From Isochrysis galbana (lineage: Eukaryota; Haptophyta; Isochrysidales; Isochrysidaceae), in assembly GCA_018136815.1 (NCBI GenBank), contig CM030935.1, positions 3,279,999-3,343,998 of the forward strand: a stretch of 64,000 bases of DNA, given 5' to 3'. Below are positions 12,918 to 24,598 of the stretch, piece after piece (position 1 is the stretch's first letter; every line of letters begins with the position of its first letter). Both the position numbers and the translations under genes were made by a program. The notes beneath the pieces were generated by a model. It saw only the letters and a program-made list of their open reading frames with translations. It was not told the DNA's origin and searched no databases.

Positions 12918-13493
12918 CGCGCCGCGCACCGTGCTCGGCGGCGGGGAGAAACAGAGGGGGCTGGAGCGGTGGGGCCTGGCGGGGAGCCGAGCGAGGCGGT
13001 GGAGAGGCAGTTGGGGCACTCTATTCTGGGACACAGCCGTGTCTTACTACTTGTACTCAGTTGTATCTACTACTATGGCAGGGAGACAGAAGAGTGCCTG
13101 GAATGAGAGCCAAAGGGTTAAGGGCACATCGCTCTAGTTGTTGTCGTGCGTGGCAGCACACCGTCTCCGCAAGGAAGATGAATCACTTCACATCTCTTCT
13201 GAATCAGAGGCAAGGAGCAAGAAGAAGAAGCAAGAAGGCAGTCCAAAGTCATGATGTACGGGTTGACGCTAATACGGAAAGGGATTTCAAGACTGTGCGA
13301 GAGACCCCGCGATCGGTCAGACTCCGTCGGTTTGTCGAACTTGTTCGGTCGGTCGGTCGGTCGGTCGGTCATTCGGTTGGTCTGTGTGTCCGTCGGTCGG
13401 TCGGTCAGTCAGCATCTGTTGGTTTACCCTTACATCTAAATCTCCCTCGCAAAATATGTAATGTCTATATATGCTGGTTTCCAAGTGACGGTC
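12918..13493. other. Intergenic with (CGGT)n microsatellite
   Basis: No gene. Positions about 13338-13410 hold a degenerate CGGT tetranucleotide repeat. A TATA-like TATATATG at 13466-13473 lies 28 bp before the 5S rRNA gene. Confidence 0.6.
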
Positions 13494-13610
13494 ACATGCG
13501 GCCATTTCACCCTGGGTCACCGCTTCCCATCCGAACAGCGCAGTTAAGCAGGGTCGAGCCCAGGTAGTACTGCGGTGGGGGACCACGCGGGAAGGCTGGG
13601 TGCTGCATGT
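13494..13610 (+). rRNA. 5S ribosomal RNA
   Basis: The termini ACATGC (13494-13499) and GCATGT (13605-13610) form helix I. Internal blocks match eukaryotic 5S: GCGGCCATTTCACCCTGG, then AGTTAAGCAGGGTCGAGCC (A box region), GGTAGTACTGCGGTGGGGGA, and GGCTGGGTGCTGCA (C box). Length 117 nt fits. A TATA-like element lies 28 bp upstream and a TTTT tract (13610-13613) supplies the RNA polymerase III terminator. It stands alone, not in a tandem array within this window. Function: structural RNA of the large ribosomal subunit. Confidence 0.95.
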
Positions 13611-14338
13611 TTTGCTGCTTTGCATGTTTTGCTGCCTCGACGACCGAGCCTGCACGTCTGATGTGTTAGGGCCATTGTCTACTAGAGTAGGAGTATCTCA
13701 CTCTACAAAGTCAATTTCTTTTCTCGCAGCAACTCATCTTTCTGCCCCACTAGTACTCCGTGTGTAGCCAACTCCTAACAACTTTGTCCTTCCCCACTGT
13801 ATTTTTCCACCCTGGCTGCATGGGCCCCCGCCCAAGGCACTCCATTATGGGCATGGAAGGCATTGAGGCTGCCTACACACCAAAAGCTCCAGTGGCGCAC
13901 CTACACAGCCGGCACGGCGTGCGGCCCTCGAGCGGTTTTGGTCTGTGATTATAATGGTATATTGCTTATCTCCTATCATTGGTGTACTTCCACACTGTGG
14001 TGCACATAGCTCAGCAAAATCATGTACAAAAAGGACATGCCTGGCCAAAGGGTATAGGTGGGCCTCACCCCAAGCCTTCTTCCCTGGGGACTTGGTCGTG
14101 GCTTCACTGAATACCAGCGCTGGTTGGCCGCACTTGGCCTGGCAGCACGCGCGGTGCCGCCGTGCCGATCAAGTCCTGTGAGATATTACGACCCTAGGCA
14201 TGCAGCAAGGCCTAACAAGAGATAACATGAGTGAGACACCCATAGCACACAAGCTTCACCCCCCTTCCTCCCCATCCCCACCCTCATCCTCTTCACTCCC
14301 GACCTCAGCTAGCAGTGCTAGCAGCAGTTCCCACTTGG
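13611..14338. other. Intergenic, nothing recognised
   Basis: Short frames only, none with motifs. A second GCATGTTTTGCTGC directly after the 5S gene is a local duplication of its 3' flank. Confidence 0.45.
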
Positions 14339-14574
14339 TAGGGCGGTCAAACAGTGTTTTTTTATAAGGGGTGAAAAAATGACCATCTCAGAATTGAGGA
14401 AATTTGAGGATTTTTCACGGTAGAAAGTTCCCAATACACCCAACTAGCACATATCCGGGGTCCATTAGGACCCGGACCCCCCCCCTTGGGCCCCAACAAC
14501 AAAACGTAATCAAAAAAAGACAGAAGACGCTAAAATCGCAAAAGCTTGAAAAGCTCAACTTCAAGTCGAGACCG
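14339..14574 (+). repeat. Dispersed repeat B, copy 2
   Basis: Same sequence as 57482-57683 and the reverse complement of 5443-5690, starting TAGGGCGGTCAAACAG. It abuts the satellite array exactly where its homology to copy 1 stops. Confidence 0.75.
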
Positions 14575-17047
14575 GGCGGGCTGCGTGCCCGTTTTCGACG
14601 ATCCATCAGGATGGGAGACCCCGCCAGATACCAAATACACAGGTCCCACCCGCATGGTCACGCCAATCGGACAGGCCGCGCCCTGATACCTCGTCGAAAT
14701 CACCCATCCGCCGAGCCCATTGAACGTTGAGCCGTCGCCGAGCGAGGCCCGGAGAGCCCAACTTCGAACCGATGGGGGCCGCGCGGCCTGCCCGTTTTCG
14801 ACGATCCATCAGGACGAGAGACCCCGCCAGATACCAAATACACAGGTCCCACCCGCATGGTCACGCCAATCTGACAGCCCGCGCCCCGATACCTCGTCGA
14901 AATCACCCATCCGCCGAGCCCATTGAACGTTGAGCCGTCGCCGAGCGAGGCCCGGAGAGCCCAACTTCGAACCGATGGCGGGCGCGCGGCCTGCCCGTTT
15001 TCGACGATCCATCAGGATGAGAGACCCCGTCAGATACCAAATACACAGGTCCCACCCGCATGGTCACGCCAATCGGACAGGCCGCGCCCTGATACCTCGT
15101 CGAAATCACCCATCCGCCGAGCCCATTGAACGTTGAGCCGTCGCCGAGAGAAGCCTGGAGAGCCCAACTTCAAACTGATGGCGGGCGCGCTGCGTGCCCG
15201 ATTTCGACGATCCATCCAGATGGGGGGCCCCGCCAGACACCAAATACACAGGGACCACCCACACAGTCACACCAATCGCGTGGGCCGCGCGCCGAAATCT
15301 CGTGGATATCAGCCATCCGCCGAGCCCATTCGACGTTTGACGTCTCCGAGCGAGGCCGGGAGAGCCCAACTTCAAACTGATGGCGGGCGCGCTGCGTGCC
15401 CGATTTCGACGATCCATCCAGATGGGGGGCCCCGCCAGACACCAAATACACAGGGACCACCCACACAGTCACACCAATCGCGTGGGCCGAGCGCCGAAAT
15501 CTCGTGGATATCAGCCATCTGTGGAGCCCATTCGACGTTTGACGTCTCCGAGCGAGGCCCGGAGAGCCCAACTTCAAACTGATGGCGGGCGCGCTGCGTG
15601 CCCGATTTCGACGATCCATCCAGATGGGGGGCCTCGCCAGACACCAAATGCACAGGGACCACCCACACAGTCACACCAATCGCGTGGGCCGCCCGCCGAA
15701 ATCTCGTGGATATCAGCCATCCGCCGAGCCCATTCGACGTTTGACGTCTCCGAGCGAGGCCGGGAGAGCCCAACTTCAAACTGATGGCGGGCGCGCTGCG
15801 TGCCCGATTTCGACGATCCATCCAGATGGGGGGCCTCGCCAGACACCAAATGCACAGGGACCACCCACACAGTCACACCAATCGCGTGGGCCGCCCGCCG
15901 AAATCTCGTGGATATCAGCCATCCGCCGAGCCCATTCGACGTTTGACGTCTCCGAGCGAGGCCGGGAGAGCCCAACTTCAAACTGATGGCGGGCGCGCTG
16001 CGTGCCCGATTTCGACGATCCATCCAGATGGGGGGCCTCGCCAGACACCAAATGCACAGGGACCACCCACACAGTCACACCAATCGCGTGGGCCGCCCGC
16101 CGAAATCTCGTGGATATCAGCCATCCGCCGAGCCCATTCGACGTTTGACGTCTCCGAGCGAGGCTGGGAGAGCCCAACTTCAAACTGATGGCGGGCGCGC
16201 TGCGTGCCCGATTTCGACGATCCATCCAGATGGGGGGCCCCGCCAGACACCAAATGCACAGGGACCACCCACACAGTCACACCAATCGCGTGGGCCGCCC
16301 GCCGAAATCTCGTGGATATCAGCCATCCGCCGAGCCCATTCGACGTTTGACGTCTCCGAGCGAGGCCGGGAGAGCCCAACTTCAAACTGATGGCGGGCGC
16401 GCTGCGTGCCCGATTTCGACGATCCATCCAGATGGGGGGCCTCGCCAGACACCAAATGCACAGGGACCACCCACACAGTCACACCAATCGCGTGGGCCGC
16501 CCGCCGAAATCTCGTGGATATCAGCCATCCGCCGAGCCCATTCGACGTTTGACGTCTCCGAGCGAGGCCGGGAGAGCCCAACTTCAAACTGATGGCGGGC
16601 GCGCTGCGTGCCCGATTTCGACGATCCATCCAGATGGGGGGCCTCGCCAGACACCAAATACACAGGGACCACCCACACAGTCACACCAATCGCGTGGGCC
16701 GCCCGCCGAAATCTCGTGGATATCAGCCATCCGCCGAGCCCATTCGACGTTTGACGTCTCCGAGCGAGGCCGGGAGAGCCCAACTTCAAACTGATGGCGG
16801 GCGCGCTGCGTGCCCGATTTCGACGATCCATCCAGATGGGGGGCCTCGCCAGACACCAAATGCACAGGGACCACCCACACAGTCACACCAATCGCGTGGG
16901 CCGCCCGCCGAAATCTCGTGGATATCAGCCATCCGCCGAGCCCATTCGACGTTTGACGTCTCCGAGCGAGGCCGGGAGAGCCCAACTTCAAACTGATGGC
17001 GGGCGCGCTGCGTGCCCGATTTCGACGATCCATCCAGATGGGGGGCC
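14574..17047. repeat. Tandem satellite, 202-203 bp unit, about 12 copies
   Basis: The first three units are 203 bp and form one subtype (ATTGAACGTTGAGCCGTCGCC core). From about 15215 onward nine units of 202 bp form a second subtype (ATTCGACGTTTGACGTCTCC core), nearly identical to one another. The unit length is not a multiple of three, so the overlapping open frames of 134 and 149 codons in both directions are recurring artefacts. The array starts at the end of repeat B and stops mid-unit at 17047 against a hAT fragment. Confidence 0.95.
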
Positions 17048-17059
17048 TAGCGGCTACTA

Positions 17060-17131
17060 GCGGATCAGATACAGGCGTCGTTGATGTTGCGTTACAACAA
17101 CAACAACCGAGGGGAATCTAAATCTAATTGA
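17060..17131 (+). mobile_element. hAT transposase C-terminal scrap
   Basis: From 17063 the frame DQIQASLMLRYNNNNRGES... runs to TGA at 17129-17131, almost identical to the C-terminus of the hAT transposase at 55.7-56.3 kb (DQIQAALMLRYNNNNRE). It begins directly after the truncated satellite. Confidence 0.8.
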
Positions 17132-17288
17132 ATCTGTGTGATGTTTGATATGTGAATGAATGTGAATGGGTTATAGGTGACAACAATAGCAAGCAAGTAT
17201 AGATACAGTATAGCGTATAGCAACATAACAATAACAACGCAATATAGCTTGTGGGGTGGGCGGTGCCCTAGAACGCGAGTCGTGCGAT

Positions 17289-17388
17289 NNNNNNNNNNNN
17301 NNNNNNNNNNNNNNNNNNNNNNNNNNNNNNNNNNNNNNNNNNNNNNNNNNNNNNNNNNNNNNNNNNNNNNNNNNNNNNNNNNNNNNNN
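17289..17388. other. Assembly gap (100 N)
   Basis: Exactly 100 unknown bases, a standard scaffold-gap size. Frames crossing it are meaningless. Confidence 0.99.
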
Positions 17389-18377
17389 TAGAGTATCGTC
17401 TTATTCGAGATGGTTGTGTGTAAAGGGAAGGGGAGGTATTAAGGAATTAAGGGGGCCCCTAGGGGGGCGGGGGATCTGGGATCTAAATATGAGCCTACTA
17501 CCGCTAGCTATTGTTACAGATGGCCCTCCGTCCCCCTCCTGTCTTTTCTTTACCTTCTACGTCCGGTGGGACTTCTCTTCACATGAGGAGGGGCCGATAG
17601 CCCGACGGCCGACGGCGCAAGAGGAAGCCGAGGATTCGACCATCGGCCATCGGGGATCGGTACACGTACACGCCGCCTGCCCCTGGAAACCCCAAACGCT
17701 GAGTCCCTAGGTAGAACACGAGGGGACGAGCCGCAAGGCGCAAGGCAAGTGTGAGGGAGTGATAAGGGATGCGGGCGCGGCTGCGCGGCTGCTAGAAGTA
17801 GTTGTACAGGGTCGCGCGCGCGGCGAGAATATTAAAACTTTTTTTCTTCACGTGAGTGAGGAGAGGCGACGGGCTCCGCGCTCGCCCTCACCGCCGCGCT
17901 CGCCCTCGCCGCCGCCACCACCACCGCCACCGCTGATGTCACCGCCGCCGCCCCTGCCTCCGCAACAGCTGCCGCCGCTACTGCCGCTGCCGCCGCCACC
18001 GCCGCCGGGGATGGTAACCTGATACAGCGATACAGCTCATGCTGGTCCTGCACGACAGCTGCTAACGCTGCCTGCGCTGCCGCCAGCCTTGCCGGATCGG
18101 CGCCCACACACTTTCGCAAGCGCCGCTGAGCAACCTCCAAGGCGTATGCGCTCGCCTTGCGCGAACGCTCGATGCGCTCGATGTGCATTGCGCACGCCTT
18201 CTCAGCGGGTGAATGAAGCCACTTCAGTGAGGCCTCGCGGGGCCACCACTGAGTCGGTAGAGAGGCACAGGATCGCACGGCAGAGTATCACTGCCGCATT
18301 GGTGAACTCTCCCGTGCGACCCTGTGCCTTGGCCCTTGTTGCGCTGGACTTGGCGCACGCATGAAGCGCGTATGCTG
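17389..18377. other. Intergenic; GCC-rich frame on minus strand
   Basis: A 148-codon minus-strand frame (17832-18278) reads helix-like sequence (RRLRKCVGADPARLAAAQAA) and then Ala/Val low complexity. I do not recognise it; the second half comes from (GCC)n repeats. It may include a real exon, but support is weak. Confidence 0.25.
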
Positions 18378-18605
18378 TCGCATTCGCGAATCGACACTCG
18401 TTAGGCTTCTCTTCGTCGTTCGGCATTTATCGTTATAATTCTCTGCTTTCTCTCGTTCTCGGTCAAAAGCTTCGCTTGGATGCATGGGATCGTGGGTTGT
18501 GGAGCGCCCTCTCTCTTTCTCTCGAAAGAGAAGGGAAGTTTCCCCACCTTTCTTCCTCCCAGGCGCCTCGCAAATAGGTTTAATTTGCTATCTTCCCTGC
18601 GCTTC
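18378..18605 (+). repeat. Dispersed repeat A, copy 2
   Basis: Matches 5003-5405 without the about 150-bp extra segment of copy 1. Shared blocks include GGCATTTATCGTTATAATTC and CCACCTTTCTTCCTCC-type sequence. Unclassified. Confidence 0.7.
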
Positions 18606-20821
18606 TCTATCTACTTGAGTGATTGCAATCAGGTTTAATTTGCAATCTCTTCCTCTTCGCATCTCCCCCTTAGGCACACCGCACTTCTTTCGTCTTATTC
18701 GATAGGTCTCTTGGAATCCTGTGCGGCAGGATTGCCCCTCGTTTCCGTTATGGTGCGATTCCCCTTCCAGACGGGATCGCCGACAGATCGCCTTCTGACC
18801 TTCTGATCGTCGTCCGTCGTCGTCTGGCCGGAGTGTTTGGTTTTGATTTCAGTCGAGTTATGCGAGAAAGTCGTGGGGCGAGAGTCGGGGTGTTTTCCTG
18901 GGTGTCTCTGTCCGTCGTCCTGTCGTCAGTCGTCATTCGTCGCTCTCGCTCTCGCCGCTCTCGCTCTCGTAACACTCATACCCTACAATCCCTCCTTCCC
19001 TCGCCAGCCCCTGCCACCACAGCCCTCCTCACACTCGCCCTCGCCTCTCGCCACTCGCTCGATGTTGCTCTCGCCGCCGTCCTCGCCCTCGCCCAAGCCC
19101 GCCTGCCCGCCTTCCTCTGCTGACGGGCTTCAGCCCGTCATCGTCTCCGAAGCCGTCTCCTCAGCCGCGCCTATTCACGAAAATAGGTAAAAATCGGAAG
19201 CAACTGTTTCGCCGGTTTCGGTGCTTCGCTTCATTACTATTACGATTACGAAGTCAACGTGAAAAGTGAAACGTGAAACAAGGAAGGTGGCCAACGACCA
19301 ACGACCAACGAGCCGATTGTACGATTGTACCGTGCTCCCGACCTCTGTCCCCCACCCCGCGCGCCATCGCGCGAGAGAAGGGGCAGGGGGCAGGGGGGGA
19401 AGCAACGGCTCGGCCGAAAATCACTTCGCTTCTTCTCCTCGTGTTTTGAGTTTTGAGTCCAATATTTTTCGTAAAAGCCCTCGCCCCCATGAGCCATCGT
19501 AGAAAACAGTTTTGTGCCGAAGCACCTGTTTCGGTCCTTCGGCCCGGCAGTAAAGAGTGAAGAGATACAAGCAGACATTATTGTATCGTGGCTCATTTCC
19601 GCGCGCGTCGGTGTTTTTCGCCTTGCGTCTCTGCAACCTGTTCGTCTCGATTAGGGACAGATCCGCGTGCACGCGTTGGTTTTTTTTTCACACAGCCGCA
19701 CACAGGGCGCAGGCTGATGAGCGGGGATGGGGGGGGGGGGGGGGGGGGGAGGAGGGCGTGATGACTGGCTGCCCTAGCCTTAGGATGGTGAGAGAGACCT
19801 CCTGTCTCCTGTGGAGGAGACTCCTTCGAAGGGGGAGTGGCGTGCACGGCAGAAGGTCCCCAAAGGCTCTCGAACCTTCGGTGCGCTGCGCCCCGCTCCT
19901 CGCGCGGCGAGCTCGCGCGCGGCGGGTGAGGCCCCCCCCCCGCCCTCCCCCCCCCCCCTCTCTCTCCCCCCACTTGCGCCACGGTGGCCTCGGGTCGGAA
20001 TTCTTTTGTTTGTTTGGCGCGTTCGCGAGGGGGAGAGAGAGACAGAGAGGAAGAGAGAGAGAACGAGATCAGAGAGGACCCACCACTGCCTTCTTCCCGC
20101 GCTCTCCCAGGGAGTAGGGGCATCTTCAGCGGGGAAAGGGGGGGAGGAAGGGTAGGTGTGGAGGGGTACTGGTAATACTGGTGAAGAAGACTTCGCGCGA
20201 GAGGGCACCCGTCTTTTCATCCTCTCTCTCCCCCTCGCAGGTCAACAGAATCAGGAGTGGGAGAGGGGAGAGAGAGAGTAAAGAGGAGGAGACAGAGCAA
20301 AGAGGGAGGGAGGCGAGGAGGGAGGGCGGGAAGCTGTCGCGGGGGGAGAAGAGAGGGTGGAGAGGGGGAGAGAGGACTCCCTCGTGAGAAAAAGATCGGT
20401 GGGAAGGCCCCCCTCCCCCCCTCTCGCGCCTTTTCCCTCTCTCTCTCTCTCTCTTCTCTGTCTCTCTGACGCCCGCGGGACCTCCATCGCCCCGAGCTCT
20501 GCGCAACTTCTTCTCTCTGCTTCGCAGCCCTCTCCCCTCTGCTGGCGAGAGCCTCCGGAGGACTTTCGGCGAGAGCTCCACCTGCGGCCCCTTCTGAATA
20601 TTTCCTATATACTATCATGGTTATTCTGTATTCCAGCCAGCGTCCATCGCGCCGTTCGCTGCACCTTCTCTCTCTTCTCCTCTACCCTCCCTGTGCCCTC
20701 TCGCCTCTCCCCCAGCTCCCTCCCGCCCCCCTTCCCCCCCACTCTCCCCCCTTCCCCCCCCCCCCCCTTTCCCCCCCCCTCTCTCCTCGAGGGGCCGGAG
20801 CGCGGCGTCTCGGCCGGCGCG
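18606..20821. other. Long intergenic region, purine/pyrimidine-rich
   Basis: No recognisable gene over 2.2 kb. It contains a 20-odd-nt G run (about 19729-19749), C runs near 19925-19960 and a CT/GA-rich zone (20030-20480) leading to the next gene. Overlapping frames on both strands are low-complexity Arg/Ser/Pro products. Confidence 0.5.
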
Positions 20822-23763
20822 ATGGCGATGCTCTTCTGCACCCTCCTCCCCACAGCCATGCAGTTCGCCAGGCTCGACGCGCCGCCAGTGCTTGCCTCGC
20901 CGGTCTTCTCGCTCGCCACGCTCGACGAGGTGCGTCGCCTTCCTGAGGGATTGAGCGAGGGAGAACGAGAGCGCGCGCGCGGATAGGCGGAGCAGTCCAT
21001 TGTACGGACCTAACGTGTGAGTCACCGCACAGAAGCGTGCGCGATTCGCTCTCCCGGCCTCCAGTGGCTCGCCCTCATCGCCCACTCACCGTATTGCCCA
21101 CAGAGCGGCAACTCCAATATGAACTTGCTCACTTATGCATCCCCTGTCGGCATCCGCCCCCATCGGCTTTGGGCCATCTCACTCTTTCGCAAGACGCGCA
21201 CGCACGCCAATTTCGCGAGGAGGAAGACGGGCGTCCTGCAGCAGCTGACGACAGCTCATGCCTCACTCACACACATCTTGGGGGGGACTAGCGCAGCGGA
21301 TCCAGGTGTTGATAAAGCGGCAAAGTGTGCAGCTCACGGATTCCCCTGGAGTGAAGGGCCGAATAGCGATGCATTTGGCGCATGCGGCGAAAAACTCCTC
21401 CCAGAGTGCTACTCTTATCTCCGTCTGACTCTTGAGGGCGACCTTCTCGATGCTGGTGAGGGATTGCACCCTCTTGCTCAGTGCATACTCAGCTTGTCCA
21501 AGCGACACTTTCTCGACATGTACACAGATCATGGGCATGTCTCTCACTCATCATGGCCTGAGCTTAACATGGTTGTTTCCCTGCCTTGATGAAACAGGGG
21601 ACCATGACATCGCTCTCTGCAGGGTAGAAGAAGTCTTTGCGCCCCCTCCGCCTCCTGAGGGAGTTCACAAAATATCCTACCCACCTCTCTCGACATCGGA
21701 TCTTCGCAACTTTGGACTCATCACGGCGCAAGGGCGGACCGTTGACCCAGACGCCCCAAAGTCTGTCTCTGAGGAACCGTACCCTCTCTACGGCAACACA
21801 GGTACGAGTGGCTCCGCGATTGGAACCAACGGGGCACCTGTGGGGTTGAGCGGCGCGTCAGTTGGCACGAATGGCATCGCGACAAGGGCACATCATGCCA
21901 TGGCAGGCAGCCACTGCGCCTCTCCGGGATTCAATGGTGCTTCCACTGGAGCCAATGGTGCTTCGACGAGCATGTTCGGCACGGACACCAGCGTCAATGG
22001 TGCTCACAGCTCGTCCGAGGGCTTCACGGGCACAGCAATAGGCGTCGATGGTGCTTTCGTAACGGGTGTGAACGAATACAAGGGGGGCCATGGCGCTGGG
22101 AGTGGCAGCGGCGCCTCTGGCAATGACGCCAGCGGCGCTTCCGTCAATGGCGCTTTTGCGACGGGTGCGGCGCCGTTTGACCTTGGCGGTGCTCTGCCAG
22201 GAAAGCACAGTGCGGTGGCTGGGATGCACGCTGCGTGGTCGAGCGGTGGGATAGACATGGGCACGACTAGGCCCATACCGAGTGAGGATGACGATGACGA
22301 CACATCTTCTGAATATGTCTACCCGACATTGACCATTCCCGGCGAGCTTCTTGATTCAAGTGAGATGCCCGCCAGATGCCATTCCACATCTGGCAGTATT
22401 GTGAGTCCTTGCGCACCCAAACCGAATTCGTGCACCTTTCTGAGCCCTTGTTCTACACTTTGTCATTGCAGAGGATAATGTGATAGCATTCTGTCGCGTC
22501 GATGAGTTTGCGCCATCACCGCCTTCTCCACCAGGGGATCGCAGGCGAACGAAAGACCAGAAACCTGCCGCGCCTCAGGCACCTACTGCCCAGTCCCCTC
22601 CTTCACCTATTCCCAGGCAAGTGCCCCAGACGGCATACCAGTCCTATCAGACGCCACACCAGGTCCACCAGACGGCGCACCAGGCTCATCAATCAGCCGA
22701 ACCGTCCCATCCGTCAGCGCAGCAGTCTCACGCATCAAGACATCAGCCTCACCAGTCGGTGGATCAATCTCACCAGTCGGCGCATCAGTCCCCTCAGTCA
22801 TGTCGTCCGTCTTATGGGTCATTGCACCAGCCTCACCAATTGCACCGGTCTACTGAGCCAGCATATCATGAGGTGCCCCAAAGTCACCGGCCCATTCATC
22901 AAGCAGCAGCTCAGCCGTGGTATCAGCAGGCGCCATCGACCTCGAGGGCAGCTCGCGGCTTTGTCTCTCAGTCATCTCATCAGGGGTCGTTCGGGACGAC
23001 ATATCAACGCGCTTCTGAGTCCGCGAACCAGGGTTCAGCCGCACGGGCACACGTGGGCACAGATGCGCAACCTCATGGGGGAAGGGCTGTTCAACCTCAC
23101 GCTGACTTGGCCTCGCAGCCGCATGTCGCTAGGGCCGTGCAGCCCCATGGGGGCTCCGCCGCACAGCCACACGTGGGCTACGACGCGCGATCTTTCACAG
23201 GGCCGGCTGCTCGTCCGTACCAGGGGTCGCCTGCGCAGACGTATCCGGGGACGCCTGCGCAGCCATACCAGGGGTCGCCAGCTCAGAGGTTACAAAGGCA
23301 GGCACACCAACGGCCGAGTACGCAGGCTTCCCAGTGGCCATCTGTGCAGGCTTACCAACGTACGGGCACACAAACTCCTCAGCGAACGCCCATGCAGCCT
23401 CGCCAGCGAGCGTCATTCCACACTCAACAGCGACCGGCTGAGTTCACACATTTTCAGCGACCAGCTGAAGGGCGTCATCAGTGGGCAGTCGACCGGTCCG
23501 CATATCCTAAAGCCGATGAAGTAGTGCACGAACAGTTTCGGCACGCTGCTGGACCTGGGGGGCCACGCAGCCGCAATCGAGCGACCCATGGCTTCTTCAG
23601 CACGAAGCAGCAAGCTCAGAGCTTAGCCAACGGTCACTTTTCTCAGCCGCAGCAGCAACAGCACGCCACTGGGTATGCCTGGCCGCAGCAGCGCCCGACA
23701 AATGGGTGGCCTCAACGTCGGACTGCGTATGGTTATGGCGGGCAGCAACCCAAGGCTCGTTGA
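20822..23763 (+). CDS. Flavin-reductase-like FMN-binding protein with long disordered tail
   Basis: Four-exon model: 20822-20929, 21104-21455, 21598-22400, 22474-23763; 850 residues. Residues 1-160 form a flavin-reductase-like split-barrel domain: NMNLLTYASPVGIRPHRLW (FMN-pocket region), GVLQQLTTAHASLTHILGG, and the family's GDHD at 154-157 followed by IALCRVEEVFAP. The paralogue at 62-63 kb (-) shares exon number 1-3 boundaries and an identical 352-nt exon 2. The rest differs: exon 3 is Gly/Ala/Ser/Asn-rich (repeats of the GANGAS type, then poly-Asp), and exon 4 is Gln/His/Pro-rich (HQxHQ and YQGSPAQ repeats), both likely disordered. At the exon 3/4 join the text IPGELLDS...DNVIAFCRVDEFAP echoes LEGDLLDAGDHDIALCRVEEVFAP, suggesting an internal partial duplication. 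The exon 4 acceptor at 22472-22473 was chosen for phase. Confidence 0.75.
22502..23524 (+). other. Overlapping open frame, considered a shadow
   Basis: A 340-codon frame lies inside exon 4 of the preceding gene in another phase. It is Arg/Leu/His-rich, as expected from CA/CG-rich Gln-His codons read one base off, and has no motif. Confidence 0.7.
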
Positions 23764-24450
23764 CGCAGCCGTGCCCAGAATGTGCGCCCCATCCAACTGA
23801 ATTGCTTCAGCTGAGCACTCCATGATGGCACAGGCGGGGAGCCTGCTACTGCATGCGTCCTATGCCATGCGCGACATGAGCTTTGCTTATACTACTAAAA
23901 TACATCGGGTACCATGCGTGCTGCAATGACAACCCCAATCACACGCTCACAAACCTCAACACTCAAAGCTCGCATCCGCTATCATTTTTGGCGCGCTATC
24001 ACGGTGAACCGTACACCTCTTCTGCGCTAGTCATCTGCTCATACTCTCTGCGAATCGAGAATAACTTCATTGTGCACCCATCCTCTTGCCATGCACGGAC
24101 GAGGACTTTGTTCGTCATACTGCACCGGGATCTGGAGGCGTGGGTGTGCATCACTGTACCTACCTGTGGAAAGCTTGTAAGTCTAGACAAAAGGAAGTGA
24201 GGCTAGTCGGGCTTCAGCTATAGCGGAGGTCCGTTCTTTGACGATGTCCTCTTGCCCTCGCGTGAGTGAGGTTGGGTGTCGGCTTCTTGTATCCCATTGT
24301 GCCACACATTCACACGCACATACACACCAGAGAGTGAGAGATGCTTGTTGTGTCTGTCCTGTTTTTATACGAGTACGTACTAAAACTTCGTATTCGCTGA
24401 TGATTCACTACTCGTTCGCACAACAATGTTTTTTTTAATTCATACTTAGG
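23764..24450. other. Intergenic, nothing recognised
   Basis: 3' flank of the flavin-reductase-like gene; no motif-bearing frame on either strand. Confidence 0.45.
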
Positions 24451-24451
24451 T

Positions 24452-24545
24452 CACTAAATTTATACTTAGCTCACCCATGAGGGGGCACGAGCCCCCCTCC
24501 CCCCTCTATCCACTCCTCCCCTGCTGTGGGGTTTCTCACGCACGA
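24452..24545 (+). repeat. Dispersed repeat F, partial copy
   Basis: Shares TTTATACTTAG, CCCATG..GGGGGCACGAGCCCCCCTC and CCACTCCTCCCCTGC with the reverse complement of 41265-41350, the end of the retroposon inserted in the copia LTR. A C homopolymer (about 24570-24589) follows. Confidence 0.6.
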
Positions 24546-24598
24546 AGGCGCACTCTCTCAGCCTCTATGCCCCCCCCCCCCCCCCCCCCGCCCCCCCG

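Noticed and set aside
15106-17060. Overlapping 134- and 149-codon frames repeated on both strands
   Set aside because: They recur once per 202-bp satellite unit, shift phase each unit, and simply restate the repeat.
19557-20387. Overlapping Arg/Ser/Pro frames on both strands
   Set aside because: Arise from GA/CT and G/C runs; no homologous text.
22502-23524. 340-codon frame within exon 4 of the flavin-reductase-like gene
   Set aside because: Shadow of Gln/His/Pro-rich codons in another phase.
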